From Candidatus Dadabacteria bacterium (GTDB taxonomy: Bacteria; J088), in assembly GCA_003695505.1 (NCBI GenBank), contig RFIY01000044.1, positions 1 through 5,234 on the forward strand: DNA of 5,234 bases, given 5' to 3'. Numbering within the stretch: the stretch's first letter is position 1; every line of letters starts with the position of its first letter. Positions 1 through 5,234 of this stretch are shown here, one piece after another. The notes below the pieces were generated by a model. That model searched no databases. It had not been told where the DNA came from and saw only the letters and a program-made list of their open reading frames with translations. The position numbers and the translations under genes are program-made.

Positions 1-51
1 GGAAACGGGCAGGACTCAGCATGACCCGCTATCCATCCATTCTAACAACCG

Positions 52-107
52 GCGCGCCGAATCCCAACACCATTCGTACGCTGTCGCCGTTCGCAGAATC
101 GGCGCGC
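52..107. repeat. 9-bp inverted repeat in the leader
   Basis: GCGCGCCGA at 52-60 is the exact reverse complement of TCGGCGCGC at 99-107, with 38 bases between the arms. The right arm lies inside the spacer of the candidate promoter. It is not followed by a T-run, so it does not look like an intrinsic terminator. It could be an operator or a weak long-loop stem, but GC-rich arms of this size can arise by chance. Confidence 0.25.
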
Positions 108-119
108 GCGTGGTTTAAT
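90..119 (+). promoter_or_regulatory. Candidate sigma-70 promoter with extended -10
   Basis: A possible -35 element TTCGCA (90-95, 4 of 6 consensus matches) is followed after 18 bases by TTTAAT (114-119, 5 of 6 matches). TG sits at 111-112, one base before the hexamer, giving the extended -10 form TGnTTTAAT, which can offset a weak -35. Transcription would start near 126 and leave a leader of about 58 bases before the beta-helix gene. It is the best AT-rich candidate in an otherwise GC-rich leader and would serve the whole three-gene unit. This is pattern matching only and could be chance. Confidence 0.35.
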
Positions 120-169
120 GAACGTCGCTTAAAGCCCGGTGGACTCCGGACAAACGCCCCAAACGACGT

Positions 170-174
170 GGAGG
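170..174 (+). promoter_or_regulatory. Ribosome binding site of the beta-helix gene
   Basis: A GGAGG core lies 9 bases upstream of the ATG at 184. It decides the start: the in-frame ATG at 139 would add 15 residues, would place this site inside the coding region and would bury the signal peptide behind a polar extension. Confidence 0.8.
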
Positions 175-183
175 ACGACCAGA

Positions 184-1551
184 ATGAACTCGACAATCCT
201 GCGCCCGCTCGCGCTGAGCCTTTTTCTTCCCCTTGCCGCCTGTGGCGGAGACGATCCGTGCGCGGACTATACAGGCACCGGCAACTGTGTCGCCGTATCC
301 GTTGACCGCAACGACCCGACGACATCGATCAAGACCGCCCTTCTGTCGGCCCAGCCCGGTGATGTCATCCAGTTACCGGAAGGTCGCTTCGAACTGGCGA
401 CAGAACTCTCGGTCAGCAAGGACGACATCACGATCCGCGGAGCCGGACGTGACAAGACGATTCTGGACTTCTCCGGCCAGGCCGCAGGCGCCGGATCGGC
501 GGGGATCAAGGCCGAGTCCGTGAAAAATTTCACCGTCGAGGCGCTGTCCGTGGTCAACACGTCCGGAGATGCCATTGTTGCGATCAACTCGGTCAATGTC
601 ACGTTTCAGAATCTGCGCGTCGAATGGGAACGGGGCCCGGATCCGGACAACGGACTGTACGGACTGTACCCGGTTCGCAGTCGCAACGTTCTGGTCAAGG
701 ACAACCTGATCCGCGGCGCAAGTGATGCGGGTATCTATGTTGGTGAGTCGACGAACGCCGTTGTCGTCGGCAACAATGCCTGGGAAAACGTCTCTGGCCT
801 GCAGATCGAAAATACGGTCAATTCAGAAGTCTACAACAACACCGTCACCAACAACACGCTCGGCCTGTTCATTTTTGACCTGCCCAACAAGCTGCACAAC
901 AAGAACGGTGGCCATCACCTCGTGTACGACAACGTGTCGCGCAACAACAACCTCGGAAATTATGCCGACGCCTCGCAGATCTCCGGCGACGCGCCAGCCG
1001 GAACCGGCATTCTGGTGATGGCTACGCGAAATGTTGAAGTCCGCAACAACACGGTCGAAGACAACTCTGGCATCGGCATCGGTGTGGCCAGCTATTTTTC
1101 GACACTGCGCCCGATCAGCGACGACCAGTACTACCCGTACCCGATATCCGTCTATATCCACGACAACACCATCATCGGCGGTGGCGACAATCCGAATATC
1201 AAGCGCCTCGACGGCGGCTTTCAGGACATCGGCCTGGCACTCGTCGCGCTGTTTGGTGACGACGACGTGGCAGACCTGGTGTTCGATGGCGTAGTCACCG
1301 ATACCGTCTTTGCTGGCGGCACGACGGAAAACCCGCAGGCGATCTGTTTCAAAGACAATACGGCCGACGGCAACCCGGCCACATTTGCCAATCTCAACTT
1401 TGAGCAACTTGGCGTGGAGGACCCTGAACTCACATTCGACGAATTGCTGGACAACCTCGATTCGAGCATCATCAAGACCTACGAAAACACCAGTAATCCG
1501 TTCGCCTGCGAAGGCAAAATCGTCTCGGGCGTGACCTTCACCGACGAGTAA
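184..1551 (+). CDS. Parallel beta-helix lipoprotein, TIGR03805 type
   Basis: This encodes a 455-residue exported lipoprotein. The start at 184 is chosen because it has a GGAGG site and begins a compact type II signal peptide with one Arg, a Leu-rich core and lipobox L17-A-A-C20. Gly at +2 predicts an outer-membrane destination. After a short linker with C26 and C35, residues of about 45-340 form repeated turns of a right-handed beta-helix, seen as recurring 'NVxVxxN' and 'NNT' segments and Asn-rich stretches such as those around 220-260. The segment NGLYGLYPVRSRNV (from N156) and the later NGGHHLVYDN segment are what I recall as family signatures. C388 and C442 near the C terminus could pair in a disulfide. 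The helix resembles NosD/CASH-type carbohydrate-binding and sugar-hydrolase folds, but no catalytic site is evident. Family members regularly sit beside the diheme cytochrome family, as here, 5 bases downstream. The biochemical role of the pair is not established. Confidence 0.92.
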   Translation: MNSTILRPLALSLFLPLAACGGDDPCADYTGTGNCVAVSVDRNDPTTSIKTALLSAQPGDVIQLPEGRFELATELSVSKDDITIRGAGRDKTILDFSGQAAGAGSAGIKAESVKNFTVEALSVVNTSGDAIVAINSVNVTFQNLRVEWERGPDPDNGLYGLYPVRSRNVLVKDNLIRGASDAGIYVGESTNAVVVGNNAWENVSGLQIENTVNSEVYNNTVTNNTLGLFIFDLPNKLHNKNGGHHLVYDNVSRNNNLGNYADASQISGDAPAGTGILVMATRNVEVRNNTVEDNSGIGIGVASYFSTLRPISDDQYYPYPISVYIHDNTIIGGGDNPNIKRLDGGFQDIGLALVALFGDDDVADLVFDGVVTDTVFAGGTTENPQAICFKDNTADGNPATFANLNFEQLGVEDPELTFDELLDNLDSSIIKTYENTSNPFACEGKIVSGVTFTDE

Positions 1552-1556
1552 AACAG

Positions 1557-2687
1557 ATGCAACGGACGTTCCTGATCTTGTGCAGCACGCTGGCCCTGTG
1601 CGCCTGCAGCAGCAACCCCGGTTTTTCCGGCGCACCGCGCTCGCCGCTGGACGGCGGCCCGGTCGTGGCCACGCTGGATGGAAACCATCAGGTTTACCGC
1701 AAACTGTCCGACTATCGCATGCTGGCATTCGAGGACGGTCAATTGGTGACCAATGATGGTGTCGTCCCCTACGACCTGAACACGCCGTTGTTTTCGGACT
1801 ATGCGCTGAAGTTCCGCACGATCTGGGTGCCCGAGGGTCAATCTGGCAGCTACACCGACGATGGGCCATTCGAGTTTCCTGTCGGCACGGTCGTTACCAA
1901 GACCTTTTCGTTTGCCGCCGACATGCGCAAACCGAACGAAAATGTACGCCTGATCGAAACCAGGGTTCTGCTGAAGACCGAAACCGGCTGGGTTCCCCTG
2001 CCCTACATCTGGAACGATGAACAGACCGATGCGATCCTGACCGAGGTCGGGGGCGCGACTGACGTACAGTTCGTCCACACGGACGGAACGACGAAGAAAA
2101 CGACCTATGTCATCCCCGACAGCAATCAGTGCCAGGAATGTCACGGGAATGTCGATCCGACGGATCCTGAGCAGACCAAGGTTGTCGGGCTGATCGGCCC
2201 ACGCGCGAAACACCTGAATCACACATACACCTATGACGGGAGCGGGCAGAATCAGCTTGCCGTGCTGGCGGAGCGCGGTATCTTGTCGGGCGTACCCGAC
2301 GATCTGGATGCTGAACCGCACCTGGCCAAATGGGATGATGCTTCCGAATCGCTGGAACGCCGCGCGCGCGCGATCCTTGATGCCAACTGCGCCCACTGCC
2401 ACAATCCGAACGGAACCGCGGCCGGATCAACACTGCTGCTGGCTGCTGAAGTCACGGATCCGCCGTCATACGGTGTCTGCAATCCGCCGATCCGCAGCAT
2501 CGACGAAAATCATCCGACCACATTCGATATCGACCCCGGCAATCCGGACGCATCGGCGATCGTCGTCCGCTTCGAGAGTACCGAACCCGAGGTGATGATG
2601 CCAAGGCTGGGACGAACCCTTGTGTTCGAGGAAGGCGTGCAGGTCGTGCGCGACTGGATTGCCGCGATGCCAGGCGGGTGCAACTGA
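1557..2687 (+). CDS. Diheme c-type cytochrome lipoprotein, SO2930/HNE_0200 family (TIGR03806)
   Basis: This encodes a 376-residue lipoprotein with lipobox L14-C-A-C17 and Ser at +2, so probably outer-membrane anchored and facing the periplasm or the surface. Residues of about 30-185 form the family-specific region without haem, including the recognisable segments 'PYDLNTPLFSDYALK', 'FPVGTVVTKTFSF' and 'GWVPLPYIWNDEQTDA'. Two haem c attachment motifs follow: C192-Q-E-C195-H196 and C278-A-H-C281-H282. M347 or M348, in 'MMPRLG', is a good candidate for the distal ligand of the second haem. The distal ligand of the first is unclear, with a His in the 'AKHLNHTYTY' segment possible. C308 and C375 may form a disulfide. 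Haem attachment implies the Ccm or an equivalent maturation system elsewhere in the genome. The start has only a poor ribosome site and lies 5 bases after the beta-helix stop, so translation is probably coupled. The role is presumably electron transfer, with the partner unknown. Confidence 0.93.
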   Translation: MQRTFLILCSTLALCACSSNPGFSGAPRSPLDGGPVVATLDGNHQVYRKLSDYRMLAFEDGQLVTNDGVVPYDLNTPLFSDYALKFRTIWVPEGQSGSYTDDGPFEFPVGTVVTKTFSFAADMRKPNENVRLIETRVLLKTETGWVPLPYIWNDEQTDAILTEVGGATDVQFVHTDGTTKKTTYVIPDSNQCQECHGNVDPTDPEQTKVVGLIGPRAKHLNHTYTYDGSGQNQLAVLAERGILSGVPDDLDAEPHLAKWDDASESLERRARAILDANCAHCHNPNGTAAGSTLLLAAEVTDPPSYGVCNPPIRSIDENHPTTFDIDPGNPDASAIVVRFESTEPEVMMPRLGRTLVFEEGVQVVRDWIAAMPGGCN

Positions 2688-4717
2688 CGCCCGTCCTTGC
2701 ACTGCTGCTGGCGCTGACAGCCTGTCAGCCAACAACACTGGGACCACGGTTGACCGCCGATCCGGAAGCCGCGGAGGTCGCCTCCTTGCTGCTGGCCGAT
2801 CTCGATCTTCGAGAATCCGGCGCGAACCGACCGTTACGCAGCGCACTGCACGCACTGCGTATCCACTTCGCATACGATGACGCGCTCGAAAAAGGCGCCT
2901 TTTCACTTCAGGGTTCGCCGGACGCGGGTTATAGCGTTGCGGCCGCAGACCTGACCGGCTGGCAGTATGGCGCCTACGAGCTGATCGAGCGTGGCGGTGT
3001 CGTTTTCGTTCATCCGGAACAGACGTGGGTACCGCCATCATTTTGTCTGGAGTGCATTGGCACCGTCGATGAAACCACGGCGCCTGTGTATCGCATCCGC
3101 GGCACGCATATTCATACGATGCATCCGATCGAGTACGAATCCACGCTGCTCGGCACCGGGCCATTGGCCGAGATCCGCTTTCAACGCCTGGTCGCCTGGC
3201 TGCTCGCCCGGCGGCAGAACTACCTGGAGTGGAACCTGCTGCGTACCGTCGACGCCGATGCCTGGATGTCACACGCAACGACACTTGTTGACATCGCTCA
3301 CCGTCACGGGATGCTGATCGGCATCGTCGCACCGACGGCATTCCGGCAACAGAATTCCTGGTTTCTGGTCAACGGCGACGATCCTCGTCCGGCGCTCGAA
3401 CAAATCCGCGACGGACTTGACTGGTTGATGCAGGCCGGCTGGGACTATGTCAACGTCGAAATGGGCGCCAGTGAGTTTTTCTCGGTGCCGGACACTGAAC
3501 AGGTTTCGTGGCTGAATGAAGTCGCACGCCATCTCGATGAGAGCTGGCACGCAAAGACCGCAACCAAGGTGCACGCCACGGTCAACCAGACGGCACCGGG
3601 CTACGGCGACATCAACTTCAATTACATCGCAAAGTTCGCCGATCCCCGCATGGGTGTCATGCCACACACGGTTCAGTTTTACGATCTGTACCGCCCAGCC
3701 CCCACCTATGATCGAACCGACTTTTCGGACTTGCGCGACTTTCTCTACAGCCAGATTGGAACCCGCGAGGTTCTCTACTATCCCGAAACCGCCTACTGGG
3801 TCACGTTCGACATCGATGTCCCGCTCTTTCTTCCGGAGTACATCGAGGCCCGCTTCAATGATCTCTACCGGCTCCGCGATAGTGGCATGGATGGCCAGAT
3901 CAATTTCAGCAGCGGATTCGAATGGGCTTACTGGCTCAATGACTTTGCAGCCGCCTGGTTCGCCTACGACCCGGGCACAACCTGGACCACCCCGCTCGAA
4001 CGCGCGCTGTCGCCGCTCGGAAGCTCAGCACCAGACGCCGTTGCCCTGCTGTCGGACGTGATCCGCTGGCAAGGTCAGCACCTGCTGGAACAGAACGGTA
4101 TCCGCTGGTTGATTGCGTGGGACGCAGCCGATGATATCGGCCATTTCGTTGATATACACGGCCAGCCCTCGCGTATTCGACTCTACGAACTTGCCGCCTC
4201 AGCTGTCGAGGAACTGCACCAGTTTGAAGATCAGGAACTGGCACAGATGGCCAGGCTGCGAGATGACCTCGAGGATTTTGCTGATCGCTGGGATGGCATC
4301 GACGTGAAGATTCCCGCCGATGCCGTCTGGCTGTTCGACGAAATCGCGATTGGACTACGCGCGACGGCGCTCCGCGCAGCCTACATTGAGGCGTTGTATC
4401 GCGGCGTACATGCCCACGAACTTGCCGAGCGCACGGGGAACACGCTCTGGCGCAGCCGTTCGGACGAGGCCTTCGAGGATGCGGCAACACTGCTCGACCA
4501 GGCGCTGAGCGTCGTCGACCGGCAGCGCGCTCAGTATCGATTTCCGTTCGATGAGATCGCGGTGGACAGAGCCAGTTTCACCAGTTATCCATTTGGCTAC
4601 CTACGGACGGTGCATGACCTGTGGTACTGGCGGCGCGAGTGGCGCATGGCCACGGATCGGTCCGGGTTCAACTTCTGGGACTCCCTCTACGATCTGCCTT
4701 CTTCCAGCGGGCTATAG
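2678..4717 (+). CDS. Large lipoprotein with a glycoside-hydrolase-like TIM barrel, family not recognised
   Basis: This encodes 679 residues from a GTG start, overlapping the cytochrome gene by 10 bases. A signal peptide with lipobox L13-T-A-C16 and Gln at +2 predicts an outer-membrane lipoprotein. I do not recognise a named family, but the layout is telling. Residues of about 20-120 look like the alpha/beta domain that precedes the barrel in GH20-, GH67-, GH89- and GH115-like enzymes, with Y97-G-A-Y-E-L-I-E104-R-G-G then a strand ending in HPE (112-114). Residues of about 137-430 fit a TIM barrel: RGTHIHTMHP (about 141-150), ARRQNYLEWNLL (about 177-188), the HGMLIGI segment, YVNVEMGASEF (E261), HATVNQT (H299), MPHTVQFYDLY (H330), YYPETAYW (E370) and SSGFEWAYWLND (E415). 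E261, E370 and E415 are candidate acidic catalytic residues, unproven. Residues of about 430-679 appear mainly helical and aromatic-rich at the end. C123-L-E-C126 is a Cys pair without the His needed for haem c. A glycosidase role is inference; it could be a binding protein with the same fold. Confidence 0.85.
   Translation: MQLTPVLALLLALTACQPTTLGPRLTADPEAAEVASLLLADLDLRESGANRPLRSALHALRIHFAYDDALEKGAFSLQGSPDAGYSVAAADLTGWQYGAYELIERGGVVFVHPEQTWVPPSFCLECIGTVDETTAPVYRIRGTHIHTMHPIEYESTLLGTGPLAEIRFQRLVAWLLARRQNYLEWNLLRTVDADAWMSHATTLVDIAHRHGMLIGIVAPTAFRQQNSWFLVNGDDPRPALEQIRDGLDWLMQAGWDYVNVEMGASEFFSVPDTEQVSWLNEVARHLDESWHAKTATKVHATVNQTAPGYGDINFNYIAKFADPRMGVMPHTVQFYDLYRPAPTYDRTDFSDLRDFLYSQIGTREVLYYPETAYWVTFDIDVPLFLPEYIEARFNDLYRLRDSGMDGQINFSSGFEWAYWLNDFAAAWFAYDPGTTWTTPLERALSPLGSSAPDAVALLSDVIRWQGQHLLEQNGIRWLIAWDAADDIGHFVDIHGQPSRIRLYELAASAVEELHQFEDQELAQMARLRDDLEDFADRWDGIDVKIPADAVWLFDEIAIGLRATALRAAYIEALYRGVHAHELAERTGNTLWRSRSDEAFEDAATLLDQALSVVDRQRAQYRFPFDEIAVDRASFTSYPFGYLRTVHDLWYWRREWRMATDRSGFNFWDSLYDLPSSSGL
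4712..4717. other. Overlapping convergent stop codons in a CTATAG palindrome
   Basis: The glycosidase-like gene ends with TAG at 4715-4717, and the transporter gene ends with TAG on the opposite strand (CTA at 4712-4714). The two stops together make the self-complementary hexamer CTATAG, so the genes overlap tail to tail by 6 bases. There is no intergenic space and I see no intrinsic terminator hairpin with a T-run nearby, so transcripts from both sides probably run into each other's coding region. Confidence 0.9.
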
Positions 4718-5234
4718 CAACATCGGCAACAACACCGAACTGGCGCCCAGAAGATACAGTAGCGCAATCGCGGCAGTATCCAGCCGCGCACGATCCCAAT
4801 GTCGCGTCGCAAAGAATCCCAGCCACATCCCGGCCCAGATCGCTGGCGTCAGCGCGAGGCCGTAGCCGGCATCGCGCAGCACGTCCGGCCCCAGTCGTAG
4901 CGTCAGCACCGCCAGCAGCAACGGGTTCGCAATCAGAAACTGGGACCAGAGAAACACGCGGAATCGATCCTTGCCCCAGTCATGCGCTATCGCATAAACC
5001 ACCAGCGGCGGCCCACCCATCCCGACGAACCCACCGAAAAATCCTGAACACGCGCCGGCGACGCCACCCCAGACGGGCGCAACCCGGGACCTCGGTTGCG
5101 GGCGAAACCGCGTCCCGACGGTAATCAGTACGAGCAATGCGGCGCCAACCGTCTGTCTCGCAAACGTCGAGGCGCCGGACAAAATCTGCAGCATCGCAAC
5201 GACGCCCAGCGGCATCGCCAACACCTGCCAGAAC
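4712..5234 (-). CDS. TauE/SafE (TSUP) family membrane transporter, C-terminal part
   Basis: The reading frame is open to the right edge, so the N terminus lies outside the window; the GTG at 5222-5224 should not be taken as the start. The 173 visible residues are very hydrophobic and hold about five membrane spans or parts of them. The segment at about 5006-5044 encodes a Gly-rich motif, GFFGGFVGMGGPPLVVY, which is the hallmark loop of the second half of sulfite exporter TauE/SafE family proteins (Pfam PF01925). Full-length members usually have about 250 residues in two related halves, so roughly the last two thirds is here. The family exports or imports small anions such as sulfite, sulfoacetate or other organosulfur compounds across the inner membrane; the substrate cannot be told from this fragment. 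It is convergent with the lipoprotein cassette and probably functionally unrelated to it. Confidence 0.9.
   Translation of the reverse strand, partial: FWQVLAMPLGVVAMLQILSGASTFARQTVGAALLVLITVGTRFRPQPRSRVAPVWGGVAGACSGFFGGFVGMGGPPLVVYAIAHDWGKDRFRVFLWSQFLIANPLLLAVLTLRLGPDVLRDAGYGLALTPAIWAGMWLGFFATRHWDRARLDTAAIALLYLLGASSVLLPMLL

Noticed and set aside
1-24. Possible C-terminal tail (ENGQDSA then TGA at 22-24) of an upstream + strand gene
   Set aside because: Seven codons are too few to support a gene call; nothing identifies the protein.
52-107. Intrinsic terminator of an upstream gene
   Set aside because: The inverted repeat has a 38-base loop and no T-run follows the right arm.
139-183. Upstream in-frame ATG for the beta-helix gene
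   Set aside because: It would add 15 polar residues before the signal peptide, and the GGAGG site is positioned for the ATG at 184.
21-305. A 94-codon + strand frame with an AGGA site 6 bases before its ATG
   Set aside because: It overlaps the well-supported beta-helix gene by 122 bases out of frame, its tail is Arg-rich as expected of an off-frame reading of GC-rich DNA, and the product has no recognisable features.
823-1869. Long - strand open frame of 348 codons
   Set aside because: It is antisense to the beta-helix and cytochrome genes, spans their junction, is Arg/Cys/Val-rich with no domain, and reflects codon bias in the real genes.
1479-2402. Long - strand open frame of 307 codons
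   Set aside because: It is antisense to the cytochrome gene, whose haem motifs and family segments confirm the + strand frame; no recognisable product.
3044-3058. Third haem c site in the glycosidase-like lipoprotein
   Set aside because: The motif reads C-L-E-C-I; the axial His required for haem c attachment is missing.
2466-3341. Long - strand open frame of 291 codons
   Set aside because: Highly Arg-rich translation opposite two supported + strand genes, with no domain features.

Overview
The window looks like a piece of a GC-rich proteobacterial chromosome, most likely gammaproteobacterial. This is inferred from the gene families, the Shine-Dalgarno usage and the outer-membrane-type lipoprotein signals; no taxonomic marker is present. 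It is densely coding: three genes on the + strand in a tight cassette, then one gene on the - strand that runs off the right edge.

Layout: bases 1-183 are a leader with no convincing gene, containing a candidate extended -10 promoter and a clear ribosome binding site. Bases 184-1551 encode a parallel beta-helix lipoprotein of the TIGR03805 type. Five bases later, 1557-2687 encode its usual partner, a diheme c-type cytochrome lipoprotein of the SO2930/HNE_0200 type (TIGR03806). Overlapping that stop by 10 bases, 2678-4717 encode a large lipoprotein that I cannot place in a named family. Its architecture resembles a glycoside hydrolase: a small alpha/beta domain carrying a 'YGAYELIERGG' segment, a TIM-barrel-like core, then a helical C-terminal domain. 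On the - strand, 4712-5234 is the C-terminal part of a TauE/SafE (TSUP) membrane transporter; its stop codon overlaps that of the third gene within a 6-bp palindrome.

The three + strand genes almost certainly form one transcription unit. All three products carry lipoboxes with a neutral +2 residue (Gly, Ser, Gln), which predicts anchoring in the outer membrane. The beta-helix/diheme pair is a recognised conserved couple of unknown function. The point of interest is the third, translationally coupled, glycosidase-like lipoprotein. It suggests the cassette may be a surface or periplasmic assembly combining a carbohydrate-type beta-helix, a redox module and a hydrolase-like fold. The joint role is inference; no substrate can be read from the sequence.
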